Shown here: piece by piece, positions 42,265 to 52,552 of the stretch
Numbering within the stretch: the stretch's first letter is position 1
Layout: the number at the start of each line of letters is the position of its first letter
Source: Semisulcospira habei
Taxonomy: Eukaryota; Mollusca; Gastropoda; Semisulcospiridae
Direction of reading: 5' to 3'
Assembly (NCBI GenBank): GCA_036245525.1
Contig: BTPG01000007.1
Coordinates: 128,695,840 to 128,759,839 of the forward strand
DNA: 64,000 nucleotides
The notes under the pieces: model-generated
The model's input: only the letters and a program-made list of their open reading frames with translations
Database searches by the model: none
What the model was told of the DNA's origin: nothing
Translations under genes and position numbers: made by a program

Positions 42265-42336
42265 GGATGCGTTTGACTGGTGTCAGTGTACGCACATGTG
42301 TGTCGTCGATTATGGGAGCTGCATGGCGTTGAAATT

Positions 42337-42726
42337 GATTGATTGATTGTACATTGCTTAACGTCCCGACAGCAACAAGGCTTTCTCAGGACGTGCCTGC
42401 ACTGCTTGTGAAAAAAAACAACCAACTAAACAGAACATTGAATGTATGTCGCCAGCCGGTCAAACACATTAAATAAACCTAACACATGGGGCCTAAATAA
42501 AGCTAAGACCATTTAGCAACACACATCCAATATCAAGAGCTACAGGCAGTGCAGACAGTAGGGAGAGTTTAAGAAAGGAAAATACAGGTGAATGGACCTC
42601 GGGTAGACAGAAACACATGCCCCAGAATAGAGAGAAAACCCCACCCTGTGGGGCTGACCAGGGTGACCCTGGGAACTAAAAAGTACCTAACCCCACCCAA
42701 GTCCCCCAGGGCAGACCCGGGTGGGG
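42337..42726 (-). mobile_element. SINE-S copy 2, 390 bp
   Basis: TSD TGGCGTTGAAATT (13 bp, perfect) at 42324-42336 and 42727-42739. Plus-strand ends are GATTGATTGATTGTACATTG and GCAGACCCGGGTGGGG. Same full length as copy 1. Confidence 0.95.
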
Positions 42727-42739
42727 TGGCGTTGAAATT

Positions 42740-43384
42740 AATCTTCGACTTGTGGACTAGGCTTTTTTCACGAACTCCACTCGATTCTTTAACTTGTGGC
42801 TGATAGATCGACCGTGACCGTTCAACGATTGCGCTAAACCCTCGGAACATAAAACTAGGTACGGTCCTGTCTGATTTTACTTTGATTAAAATAGAGCTTG
42901 ACTTTGAACTGCTTTAGTTTTATGTGTTTTCAAAAGAGCAAAGCGTTTCCGGCATTTCCAAGAAATCAATCAACGTCACTTCAATCAAGCATAATAAAAT
43001 CGCTGAGAAAGGTTGCAGGCCCCGGGGGCTGCATAACCCACAACTGTGCGCGTGCAAAACAGCAAGCACGCTTTCTCCCACTCTTCCAGGATCGACAATA
43101 TCGAAAAATTGCGGCCTAACACTGCGCTGCAAACTGGGGAATTGCAAAAACACTCGTGCAGCGGGGGGATAATTGAATACATTTAGTCTGTAGACCGCAT
43201 CTTTCGCCAGGGTGAGTGGCTTCCCTTTGCCAAGGGCCCTGCACTCCACCGCTCCTCAGTCACTCCCCTTGATTCTCGCGAGATCTCGGGACGCCAGATC
43301 ACGTCAGATCCTGAAACGAGTTCTTTTTGTGTGTTTCCCGACACGTCTTCTTTGAAGGGCGTTATTTTCTCCACTTCTCCCCAA
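42740..43384. other. No gene seen
   Basis: Unassigned. Short frames overlap on both strands. Confidence 0.4.
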
Positions 43385-43494
43385 TGCGCAAGCAAAGGTC
43401 CTCGTGCCGACGTCAGCCGCAGGGGGTCCGCGCACGACAGTGCGCGGGCCCACTACGACCGACGTCGGCCCGAGGACCTTTTGCTTATGCGGGT
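43385..43494. repeat. Unnamed 110-bp palindrome
   Basis: ATGCGCAAGCAAAGGTCCTC and GTGCCGACGTCAG face CGACGTCGGCC and CGAGGACCTTTTGCTTATGC. The inner part is GGTCCGCGCACG-ACAG-TGCGCGGGCCC. I found no second copy here. Confidence 0.88.
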
Positions 43495-43703
43495 CGGCTC
43501 TTGTCGCACAATACATATATCAGCTCCAGATGAACTTTCTTACTACTTGTGGCTAACGGTGCCAATTGCAGACCGGAATGAAAACCCGAATCGTTCTAGA
43601 TTGAAAGCACCAACATTTGTCTGTTTTCCGTTTCAGCAACAAAGGGCAACACTCATCTCGTGGCAGTAAATCGACGACTATGATCACTTTGTAAGACAAA
43701 TGA

Positions 43704-43954
43704 GAGGCTATGTTTACGCCGGACGACTCCCAGCAACGAACGAAAGCTAAAACATATCGGACAAGCAGTGTGTGCCACATAGACAACACTTTAAACATCT
43801 CCGGAGGGCTCACGAGGATCCGTGCCTCATGGAGATGTCTGGAGTGTTGTCTTTGCTTGTGGCACACACTGCTTGTCCGACGTGTAGAAGCTGTTCATCC
43901 GCCGTGACTTCGCTCTCGTTCGTTGTGGGAGGTGTTCGGCGCAAACGCAACCTC
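43704..43954. repeat. 250-bp imperfect inverted repeat with decayed PAL-A at its axis
   Basis: Innermost 43758-43879: CGGACAAGCAGTGTGTGCCA faces TGGCACACACTGCTTGTCCG. Pairing continues outward through CAGCAACGAACGAAAGC with GCTCTCGTTCGTTG, and GAGGCTATGTTTACGCC with GGCGCAAACGCAACCTC. The axis holds GGAGGGCTCACGAGGATCCG, a right-half PAL-A. Possibly a foldback element. No target-site duplication identified. Confidence 0.85.
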
Positions 43955-44526
43955 GGTAAAGACCGAGCTGTGATCTGAAAATTGTCCCAGTCCCTTCACA
44001 CCATGCGTCATTCATTCTTTACTGGGGCTTTTTGTTGGCGTCATGGACGAACGCCGTGATTTACTGCCACCCCCTTTCAAGGCCCCATCATGGGAGCCAC
44101 CGGGAACACAACACGACGCATCCGGTCTGACTGTCAGATTCAGTGCTCTGCCCCCTCTCTCGGTGGGGATCTAGTCTAACGATCCGGGAGCCAGATTAAC
44201 CCAACAATGACGGCCGTCGGGGTGATTCTTTTCAACGTGTACCATGGACAGTTGCAGGCTGAATTTTTTTTTTCTCTTCTTCTCTCCAGCCCATGATCTC
44301 CCCGGTCTGAGGGACACAGAGAGAGAAGATCCTGAGACTGATCCTTCCCAGCACGAGGCATTCTCCTGTAGCGTGGACGCTAAAGCCCCGAATTAGACAG
44401 CAAGCGGCATTGATTCTCATCAGCCCCAGCGACCATGTCTATGTCAGAAGCAGAAACACTAACTAGCACTCCTCAGATAGACCCACTTGGGACGTACACT
44501 ACAAATGCACCTCAGCTCTGAATGGG
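43955..44526. other. No gene seen
   Basis: A PAL-A left half (GCAAGCGGCATTGATTCTC) is at about 44401-44430. A TTAA-3 right terminus (CTCTGAATGGGTTAA) ends at 44530, without an identified left end. Confidence 0.45.
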
Positions 44527-44530
44527 TTAA

Positions 44531-44725
44531 GCGTTTAGGACTTAACGTCTTCTGTCCCACCAAGAAGGCGATTTCAAAGAAAATTTGAAACAGGGCCTGA
44601 AATTTGAATCAGGGTCTCATCGAAACAGGGTCTGAACAAATTTTGACCCCAGCCGGATTCGAACCCGGGACCTTTCGGACGAGAGTGGAACGTTCTACCA
44701 CCGAGCCACCCAGTTCACCAGAGCG
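44531..44725 (-). mobile_element. tRNA-derived SINE
   Basis: On the minus strand, GTGGCTCGGTGGTAGAAC is an A-box region and GGGTTCGAATCCGG a B-box, spaced as in a tRNA. The anticodon stem has two mismatches and no sound acceptor stem is present, so it is not a functional tRNA. A body of about 110 bp with repeated GACCCTG and CCTGTTTC motifs follows, ending in AGAAGACGTTAAGTCC. The GACGTTAAG near the 3' end is shared with SINE-S. Confidence 0.8.
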
Positions 44726-44854
44726 GTATATCCAGACTCTACTAGTGCGGTATCATTAGACGCAGAGCTGATCATTATCAAAAAGTGGCGTAGCTGAAAA
44801 GCTTGAGCTCATGATATTCCATGCCTGCTGAGGACGGAAAGCACCATAGATCCT

Positions 44855-45058
44855 TTAACCCTTATCATTCGGAATACACCAGTGTGTGAAATTATATGTT
44901 TGACTAAAATAGTTCAAGGGTAGTGCCAGAATAGATTGGCGCCTCTAGGCGCCAAGCTATTCTAACACTACCTTTGAACTAAAGCCGTTGGTCTATATCC
45001 TTATTTGTAATTACTATAATGTAGCTTGCACATGGCAGTGTACAAGCTTGAAGCTTTA
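44855..45058. mobile_element. TTAA-1 miniature element, right end lost
   Basis: TTAACCCTTATCATTCGG at the left. Core 44911-44980 (GGGTAGTGCCAGAATAG, centre GGCGCCTCTAGGCGCC). The body continues to GCTTGAAGCTTTA, where the usual GCCTCAGTATGATATGGG terminus is missing. Confidence 0.9.
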
Positions 45059-45335
45059 CACGTCCCGGAAAGAGACTATGTCAGCCGAGACCTGACTGAC
45101 CATCATGCCGACAAGCGGAGCCGCGACAACTACCGCAGCGAGTTAATGCTTGCGGAGAGGACCAACAGGGGATTTGGGTGGTTCTGGGGATCGATGCTTC
45201 CCCCCAATAACGGCTAAAGCCCACTTGATCCCCCGTGAGGGATAAATAATGCCGCCTCCCTGCGACCGTCCGGGACCGCCCTGCCATCTGATCTAGGACC
45301 GGTACCGGGATGGGGTGTCATCAGAGGTGCCATCT

Positions 45336-45401
45336 GCAAGAGGCATAGATTCTCATGAGCCCCTGCATTCGCAGGGACTCATGAGAATCTATGCCTCTTG
45401 C
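45336..45401. repeat. PAL-A palindrome, copy 27
   Basis: T-type, near perfect. Centre CCCCTGCATTCGCAGGG then ACTC, one unmatched base. Confidence 0.95.
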
Positions 45402-46343
45402 CTCGCTGGGATCGGTTATTTTTACAGCTCTCGTCTTCAATGGGATGAAGCGTTGTGAGTTGAGAGAATGACTGTACTGAGAAAGAGAAGATTTGAGCTC
45501 AGTTGCACACCACCACAGCAGTCTGATTTACATGCTGTGAGTACATGACCTATGTGTGTCAACTTCCTCTCTTCAGTTGTTCTGACTGCGTGCGGGACGC
45601 CGAGTGACTGCGGGAAAATGGGAGACACGACTAGCGTATTGCACCTCTCGGATCAAAAGGAAACATTCCCTGGTCACCTTGGCGTGGGAAATAAATAAAT
45701 AAATAAATAAAAAATAAATAAAAATATATAATAAAATGAAATTAAAAAAAATAAAAATAAAAAAAAGGATGTCTGAATCTTCTTCTTCTTCAGCGTTCCC
45801 GGGTCTGAATCTGAATTCCTGCATCAAATGTGCAACTATTACGTCCAGTGAGCTTTTACCAGCCCAGAGCGGACAATCAACAAGTACATGTAAGCTGTGC
45901 CTCATGTTTCTGTTGCGTTTCTAAGCGTGTTTCTTTCTCCGTTGTGTTCTTCACTGCATTTTACAGCCTTGTTTTGCTCTGAATTTCATTTTTCCCCTAA
46001 CGTGCGTTGATTTAGTTTATTGCCGCTTCGTGGCTCACCCCCCAAAATAAATTCCAAGGAAGGAAACACACAGTCCAACTCTCCTAAAAGCAATCTGCTT
46101 CCTACTAGGAAGACTCTCCTGCAACCGGGCCCTGGGAGACGAAACCCCCAAGGGGGTTGAGGGGGAGTTTGAGAAAATATTGAAAAAGCCTGGAAAAATC
46201 TCAATTTGAAAGCCTAGCGATTTTATTGATTTGTGCTAAACGTGCCTGGCAAACTTCTCGAGACGGAAAGATCTCGGGGCAGTCGTCGGCTCTCTGACTC
46301 CACCTACTCATTCTGAGGATGTAAATGTGGATGATGAATGTAA
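45402..46343. other. No gene seen; AAAT-rich block at 45688-45770
   Basis: An (AAAT)n-like stretch and unassigned sequence on either side. Confidence 0.5.
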
Positions 46344-46372
46344 GCAAGAGGCATTGAATCTATGCCTCTTGC
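46344..46372. repeat. PAL-A palindrome, minimal 29-bp form
   Basis: GCAAGAGGCATTGAATC then TATGCCTCTTGC. Only the outermost arms remain, again after loss centred on the axis. Confidence 0.88.
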
Positions 46373-46602
46373 AGATGGAACGACTGGACTTGGGACTGCG
46401 AGGATCAACGGCATCTTTTGTGAGCTGCAGGGCGGATGTTCTCCCCAAAAATAAAAATCGGTCTCGAGTCAGCACGGAGGAGTGCGAAATTAAAAGTGCC
46501 GTTTACAGAAAATGTCCACAGATACAGAAAAATATATCCAAAAACATGCTGATAAGATCCAAAAACAACATAAGTGAATTCGACGTGTAAATGTAGAGAA
46601 CA

Positions 46603-46989
46603 TGATTGATTGATTGTACATTGCTTAACGTCCCGACAGCAACAAGGCTTTCTCAGGACGTGCCTGCACTGCTTGTGAAAAAATAAAATAAACAGAACAT
46701 TGAATGTATGTCGCCATCCGGTCAAATACGTTAAATAAACCTAACACATGGGGCCTAAATAAAGCTAAGACCATTTAGCAACACACATCCAATATCAAGA
46801 GCTACAGGCAGTGCAGACAGTAGGGAGACTTTTAAAAAGGCAAATACAGGTGAATGGACCTCGGGTAGACAGAAACACATGCCCCAGAATAGAGAGAAAA
46901 ACTCACCCTGTGGGGCTGACCAGGGTGACCCTGGGAACTAAAAAGTACCTAACCCCACCCAGGTCCCCCAGGGCAGACCCGGGTGGGGG
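46603..46989 (-). mobile_element. SINE-S copy 3
   Basis: TSD AAATGTAGAGAACA (14 bp, perfect) at 46589-46602 and 46990-47003. It has an unoccupied TTAA in the body (CAAATACGTTAAATAAACC near 46723), which is the empty site for the insertion seen in copy 4. Confidence 0.95.
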
Positions 46990-47093
46990 AAATGTAGAGA
47001 ACAATCGATGAAAGCAGTAAGCAAAGAAAGGAATGATAAATCATTCTCACAAGCATCAAACTATGTCATTACTACTAAAAGGACATTAAAATA

Positions 47094-47277
47094 TACAGTC
47101 CATTCCGCTTATAACAAGGTAGGGTATAACACAAGTCGGATATAGCCACACTTTTTCAAAGGTCCCAACAGCAGTTTGTCAACGTAAATTACTTCGCTTA
47201 TAACACACATCGGATATAACAACAAGAACAATTGGGTCCCCTGGCGTTTTGTTATATCGGGAGTTTACTGGAGTGTA
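47094..47277. mobile_element. Candidate small DNA transposon remnant
   Basis: TACAGTCCATTCCGCTTATA at the left and the reverse complement of the right end (TACACTCCAGTAAACTCCCG then ATATAAC) resemble each other. Inside, CGCTTATAACACACATCGG and GGGTATAACACAAGTCGG repeat. TIRs of this kind occur in pogo/Tc1-like elements. The superfamily is uncertain. Confidence 0.45.
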
Positions 47278-47391
47278 TCACTATACTACTACTAATAACA
47301 ATACGCAAACATTAAAATCTAATATTCCAATAACAATAATGATGAATAAAACAAATACCACTGTATTCACTGCAAACCCATACTAATTACA

Positions 47392-47467
47392 TTAACTCAT
47401 TCGAGACGTGCCGCCTCCGGACGCGCGGCTTATGCCGCGTATAGGCGGCACGTCTCGAATGAGTTAA
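47392..47467. mobile_element. PAL-D element, copy 5, TTAA on both sides
   Basis: TTAACTCATTCGAGACGTGC at the left, GCACGTCTCGAATGAGTTAA at the right, 76 bp in all. The centre is reduced (CGCGGCTTATGCCGCG) and CCTCC is unmatched. Confidence 0.95.
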
Positions 47468-47845
47468 GCGCGAACAATGAAAAACGCATTAACCATAAAT
47501 ACAGTATCCACCCCCCCCCCCCCTTTATCCCCCCCCCCCATACACACACACTTTCTCTCTTTTCCCCCTATCCACCCCCGCCCCCTCCCGCCCATCCCTC
47601 CCTTCTCTATCTCTCTCCCCCCTCTTTCTCCTCTTACATGGACAAATTACATCAAAAAAGTCCATTTCCTTTGTAATCCCCTGTGAATGTCACGCGAAAC
47701 AAACAGTTGTGGCATTAGGCACCCAATCACCCAGCGATCCCTATCTATAACCGCCGTAAACTGATCATCAGTCGCTAATGGCCGTGTTTACCCGCGCTAT
47801 TAAACAGAAATCATATACAAAGGGCTGCTCCAGCTTCCTCCGCTT
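47468..47845. other. No gene seen; C-rich low-complexity DNA at 47505-47640
   Basis: C-runs and CT-rich sequence. Confidence 0.5.
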
Positions 47846-47911
47846 GCAAGAGGCATAGATTCTCATGAGCCCCTGCGACTGCAGGGGCTCATGAGAATCT
47901 ATGCCTCTTGC
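47846..47911. repeat. PAL-A palindrome, copy 28, perfect
   Basis: T-type. GCAAGAGGCATAGATTCTC and GAGAATCTATGCCTCTTGC, centre CCCCTGCGACTGCAGGGG. Confidence 0.97.
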
Positions 47912-48635
47912 TGACACTGTGTCACTTACATCTTTTTCTTTTTTAATCTGCGGGCAGGGAGGAAGTCGTTTTGACTGCGCAATAAAGTGCGCTTGCAGCC
48001 GGCTCGGGAAAACAAGCAGGCCCAACGTGCAACGCTGTTCGTTAAAGCTGCAATAACTCTCCGATTTCCGGAGTCAACTGGAGAACAATATATATTTTTT
48101 CCCCAGTGCCCTGTGACACCACCCAAACGCCATTACGGCAAAATCAAGAAAGTAAGGCACCTCTTCGTCAACTACCACGATCATCAATTCGTCACATTGC
48201 GATTTTAACACAGTGTCGTCGGTATATATATAATCTTTCATGTTTAAACTTCTGACCAAGCTGGTCTTTGGAAATGAGAGGACTGCAGCTTCAATAACAC
48301 GGCACAGCTCACCCCAAATAAAGCGCAAATAAAGAGAAAAAAGTTAAGCCGAGCACGGAGAAAGGCCGTCATATTTGACAGGAAATTAAGACGGGTTCAC
48401 TGGCGCACACAAAAAAAAAAAAACCCCCACAAAATTAAAAAAAAAACCTTCCGAACGCGTTAAACATCGCCAGGAGAGAAATAAATGGCCCCGGTGCATT
48501 GATTTTCCAACTCGCCCGGGCGGCATTGCCAGGAAATGAGCCGGGCGTAACGCCTACGTGGAAAACATTTGTTTTAGAGTCATTACGCCGCGTGTACTCT
48601 GCTGCGTCCATGTCGACAATTCTAGGTTTATATCT
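47912..48635. other. No gene seen
   Basis: Unassigned, with A-runs at 48410-48450. Confidence 0.45.
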
Positions 48636-48708
48636 GCGGGAGGCGTAGATCCTCATGAGATGAGATCATCTGCAAAAGGCATGGATTCTCATGAGCGCCT
48701 GTTGCAGA
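48636..48708. repeat. PAL-A, two left halves in tandem
   Basis: GCGGGAGGCGTAGATCCTC and, 30 bp on, GCAAAAGGCATGGATTCTC. Right arms are absent. Confidence 0.6.
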
Positions 48709-48741
48709 CTCAGATAAGATCCAACTGTTTCGAAATTGAGG

Positions 48742-48745
<4 letters not shown>

Positions 48746-48776
<31 letters not shown>
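48746..48776. repeat. C homopolymer, about 30 bp
   Basis: Uninterrupted C run. Confidence 0.96.
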
Positions 48777-48939
48777 CCAAATGTACGATTGAATCTGACG
48801 CAATGTCACGTAGAAGTGCACTGTTAACCTAGATTGCGAGAATAATGTAACCCGCGGGCGTAAAACGATCTCATGAGAATACGTTCAGACAACTTGCACG
48901 TCAAAGCGAACAGGCGTTTATATAATAACAGGGATATTG

Positions 48940-49008
48940 CCAGATAGGATAGAAGTTTTGTACTTTGACGCCGTCGGCGTTGAAGTCAAACAAACAGTCC
49001 AATCTGGC
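48940..49008. repeat. Unnamed quasi-palindrome
   Basis: TTGCCAGAT faces ATCTGGCAA at the ends, with TTTGACGCC-GTC-GGCGTTGAAGTCAAA inside. Internal loops are unmatched. Confidence 0.6.
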
Positions 49009-49169
49009 AATGATCCAACACCGAAAAAATATCTTAAAGCGAATAATTATATGAGGGGCTGCTGTCCTGCAAGCCCACAAAGACACAACATGACAACTTA
49101 GATTATGACCATTACATTCCCGAAATTAAAACATGCATACTGTAAGTTGAGCAATAAATAATGTGAGCT

Positions 49170-49222
49170 GAGCTGTGGCCTTGGACCTTACAGCTTCAGT
49201 CGTAAAATAACAGACCAGCTTA
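49170..49222. repeat. PAL-I partial copy
   Basis: AGCTGTGGCCTTGGACCTTA and TAACAGACCAGCTTA recall the PAL-I arms. Confidence 0.55.
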
Positions 49223-49239
49223 TATTATTATCTTCAAAA

Positions 49240-49838
49240 AGATGATTGATTAATTGTACATTGCTTAACGTCCCGACAGCAACCAGACTTTCTCAGGACG
49301 TGCCTGCACTGCTTGTGAAAAAAAAAAATAAACAGAATATTGAATGTATGTCGCCAACCGGTCTAATACGTTAACTCATTCTACCCCAGACACACCACAT
49401 CAATATATGGATCGACCATGACAGTCCAAGGGTGATGTCAGAATAGCTTGGCGCCTATGGGCGCCAAGCTATTCTGGCATCACCCTTGAACTATCATGGT
49501 CGATCTGTGTCCTGCACTGCAATGTAGTCTTCAGAGGACAACGGCAAAATGTGGGGATTTCGGTGATGGGGTAGAATGAGTTAAATAAACCTACGACATG
49601 GGGCCTAAATAAAGCTAAGACCATTAAGCAACACACATCCAATATCAAGAGCTACAGGCAGCGCAGACAGTAGGGAGAGTTTAAAAAAGGAAAATACAGG
49701 TGAATGGACCAAGGGTAGACAGAAACACATGACCCAGAATAGAAGGGAAACCCACCCTGTGGGGCTGACCAGGGTGACCCTGGGAACTAAAACGTAGTTA
49801 ACCCCACCCAAGTCCCCCAGGGCAGACCCAGGTGGGGG
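49240..49838 (-). mobile_element. SINE-S copy 4, interrupted by a TTAA-2 element
   Basis: TSD TATCTTCAAAA (11 bp) at 49229-49239 and 49839-49849. The SINE is split at its internal TTAA by the element at 49371-49584. Without it the SINE is about 389 bp. Confidence 0.94.
49371..49584. mobile_element. TTAA-2 miniature element with PAL-B core, empty site known
   Basis: TTAACTCATTCTACCCCAG at the left and GGGGTAGAATGAGTTAA at the right. The core has GTGATGTCAGAATAGC facing GCTATTCTGGCATCAC, centre GGCGCCTATGGGCGCC. TACGTTAAATAAACC in SINE-S copies 3 and 5 is the uninterrupted site, so TTAA was duplicated on insertion. Confidence 0.97.
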
Positions 49839-49849
49839 TATCTTCAAAA

Positions 49850-50190
49850 GGAAACAGCACGAAAATTTTCTCGCGGAACAAAACAAAGCCAGTAGAGAAC
49901 GCTTCATCGTCAGAAGGTATTTAAAAAAATATATAAAAAAATATAAAATAAAATAAAAAAAGGAAAGGGGAGACAAAAACAGAGAAACGCTACTCGCTCC
50001 TGTTTTACGGGCCCTGAGGCCCTGTCATTTGCCTTCCATCACTGATTGGACATTTACTCGTATGACAAAAAGCCTTTGTGATTTTCACGTCAACGAGCGC
50101 AAAACATCGGCGCGGGCCCACGTGAATCGTGACCCATGTCTCCAGCGAGATCAGCGTGAACTGTGTCATCCTGAGACACAGCAGGGGGGC
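49850..50190. other. No gene seen
   Basis: An AAAT-rich patch lies near 49920. Otherwise unassigned. Confidence 0.4.
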
Positions 50191-50191
50191 A

Positions 50192-50221
50192 GTTGCATGA
50201 GCGAGCTTTCTCGTGCAACTG
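50192..50221. repeat. PAL-E, minimal outer-arm copy
   Basis: GTTGCATGAGCGAGC then TTTCTCGTGCAAC. Everything inside has been lost. Confidence 0.7.
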
Positions 50222-50322
50222 ATCCCAGGTCTCGTAAGCATAAACGTTTCCTAGTCTGTCATTGTGTATGGACTAAAACTAATACGGGTCGGGTAGCTCT
50301 GAAGTCCATAGAACAGACCCAA

Positions 50323-50380
50323 ACTGGTTGTCTCCGTCCGTAGCGATTAGCGGCAGCGAATCGAGGTGACAACCAGTGTG
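50323..50380. repeat. PAL-F palindrome, copy 3
   Basis: CTGGTTGTCTCCGTCCG and TAGCGATTAGCGGC at the left, AGCGAATCGAGGTGACAACC then AGTGTG at the right. Confidence 0.78.
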
Positions 50381-50513
50381 TTACAGACCAGCTAGCAAAG
50401 CCGCATTTTGTTTGGGTGCAAGGCAAAAGATTTTCAATTTGTGATCTGACCACAGCCCTGGGATCTCTCTGGAGAAACACCAGCAGAAAAGGACGGAGAC
50501 AAAAGACGAGAAG

Positions 50514-50582
50514 TCCTTTTTGTGAAAAGCAAGATTTAAAAAAAAAGTCTTACAATGAAAATCTCGCTTTTTACAAAAAGGA
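50514..50582. repeat. PAL-G palindrome, copy 3
   Basis: TCCTTTTTGTGAAAAGCAAG faces AATCTCGCTTTTTACAAAAA around an A-run and TCTTACAATG. Confidence 0.88.
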
Positions 50583-50904
50583 CAACAACATAAAAAATGT
50601 TCGCCTTCTGAGGGCAGATTTGCGCCTTTTCCAGACGGAATAACCTGACAGAATGACCAACCGGCCCTTGAGAATCTACGCCGCTTGCACACGGGGACTG
50701 GCAAAGGGACTCCGTTCTCCGAGTGAGTGAGCCACCATTACGCCGCGTGGTAATGAAGCATGTAAGCCTGTCAGAGCGAGTTTACTTATTGGGTGCCTTG
50801 CGGTGTGAGCGGCTATTATCCCTTTGTATTTGCCCAGGAAATAGGGCCCGCTTCGCTGCTTTACTCAGTTCCTCCCCAACCCCCCCACCCCACCCTCCCC
50901 ATGT

Positions 50905-50969
50905 GCAAGAGGCGTAGATTCTCATGAGCCCCTGCGAAGCAGGGGCTCATGAGAATCTACCCTTCTTGC
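50905..50969. repeat. PAL-A palindrome, copy 29
   Basis: T-type. GCAAGAGGCGTAGATTCTC and GAGAATCTACCCTTCTTGC, centre CCCCTGCGAAGCAGGGG. Confidence 0.93.
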
Positions 50970-51159
50970 TCACTGAGACTTATTTTTAGTTCTTTTACAC
51001 CGAGGAGGCAATGGAAGTTTAAGTTGGGACTTTATTTGTCGTTGACTGCTAACTCGCTCAGCGCCTGCAGGGGCAGGCAACCGCGGTCTGTCACCAGGGG
51101 ATTGTCTCCCATGAGTGCAATCGGGAGACAATGTGGTTGATCTCGAATTGGACTCCATC

Positions 51160-51590
51160 TGATCTCTCTTCTAGATCTCCGCGAATGTGGTCAGTTCCCC
51201 TTATAGATTTCCACAAACGTCGCTGGATCACTCCTCTAGAGCCCCACCAATGTGGTAAGATCCCATTCTAGATCCCCAATAATGTGGATAGATCTCTCCT
51301 GATCCCATTAAGGTGGCAAGAACCCTTCTAAATACCCCCAAAATGAGGTTAGATCCCTGCTCTAGACCCCATTAAGGTGGTTATATTTCGCTTCTAGATC
51401 TCAAACAATGTGGTTAGACCCATCTTTTAAATCTCGAGAAACGTGGCTATTTCCGTTGTCTAGCAGACCATTAGAATGGCCTGATCCATTTTCTAGATGC
51501 CAATAAATATGGCCAGGTCTATCTTCTCGATCCCAATTACTAGATCTAAATGGATCCACCAAATGTGGCTTCTAGATCCAATTACCTCCT
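51160..51590. repeat. Degenerate tandem array, about 11 units of 36-42 bp
   Basis: Each unit has TCTAGATCYC, then AATGTGGNTAGATC. GTGG recurs at about 40-bp steps. Units are diverged, and no coding feature overlaps. Confidence 0.82.
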
Positions 51591-51663
51591 TTAGCCACCA
51601 TAGAAACCATCTTATACCAACGTTCTTATTCCGTCAATGTAAATAAGGCTGAGCGAGGCCACC

Positions 51664-51735
51664 AAGAAGCACAGATCATCATAAGCCCATGAAAATATGT
51701 CTAGGAGCTCATGATAATCTGTGCCTCAAACGGGC
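51664..51735. repeat. PAL-A palindrome, decayed
   Basis: AAGAAGCACAGATCATCATA then GAGCTCATGATAATCTGTGC then CTC. Confidence 0.6.
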
Positions 51736-51801
51736 GTAGGTCCCATTTACACCATCAGAGTGAGGCATGCTGCGCTTTGAGGACAAAAAACAGTAAGTCC
51801 A

Positions 51802-51850
51802 TTTTTGTGAAAAGCGAGATTTTCATTGTCACTCGGTGCCAAAAGTGAAA
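51802..51850. repeat. PAL-G left half
   Basis: CCATTTTTGTGAAAAGCGAG and ATTTTCATTGT match the PAL-G arm. No right arm. Confidence 0.7.
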
Positions 51851-52332
51851 ATACTGTCTTTTGCCTCCACCGGAAAGCAAGTTTTCTTGAAAACTGAAGT
51901 TTGCTGCCTCTATACATCTACGCCCCGTGCAGATTGCAGGCTACGACCAAGAGACTGGAGTGGACAGAGATCTCTGGGACAAGACAGCCCACAAGCCAGC
52001 GTTAGATCCTGACCAGGGCTGGGTGAGCGGTGTTCATTATGGGTTGACAGGCCCCAGACGCATCTGTTAACCCTACCCCTACCACCGCCAAACGAATCGA
52101 CTTCATGTAAATGCAGCACTCGATGGATAAATGCACTCTACATAAAACCGTCATCGGCATCATCAGGAACATTAATTATCATAATCACTTACAAATCGTA
52201 ACGGCATCATCACCAGGAACATTATCATAATCACTTACAAATAGTAATTCAAAAATCAAGCGACTTAAATTCAAAATGATCACCACTAAGCATTAGCCGC
52301 TACAATCCAGATGCCGGAGAGAATCCATCGAT
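51851..52332. other. No gene seen
   Basis: A small direct repeat (GGCATCATCANNAGGAACAT, near 52155 and 52203) is the only structure noted. Confidence 0.5.
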
Positions 52333-52412
52333 CTTGACAGTTCAAGGGTAGTGCCAGATTAGCTTGGCGCCTGTCAAGGCGCCAAGCTAATCTGGCACTG
52401 CCCTTGGAGTAG
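52333..52412. repeat. PAL-B palindrome, copy with AGATTAGC arm
   Basis: GTGCCAGATTAGCTTGGCGC faces GCGCCAAGCTAATCTGGCAC. AGATTAGC with GCTAATCT is a paired change from AGAATAGC with GCTATTCT. The outer flanks are TTAA-3-like, but the TTAA ends were not found. Confidence 0.93.
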
Positions 52413-52552
52413 TCACTGTCGTTCCATCTCCCACCGTCGGCACTGAACATCAAACGACTATATGACCAAAAAGGTCGATACTTTAGCTACACGGTTATTG
52501 ATCGCACTGACCAGCGCGCGGTCTGCGTCGACAAATGAAGGCGAGATGGAAA

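Noticed and set aside
44640..44720. Functional tRNA gene on the minus strand
   Set aside because: A and B boxes are present, but the anticodon stem has two mismatches, there is no sound acceptor stem, and a SINE body follows directly.
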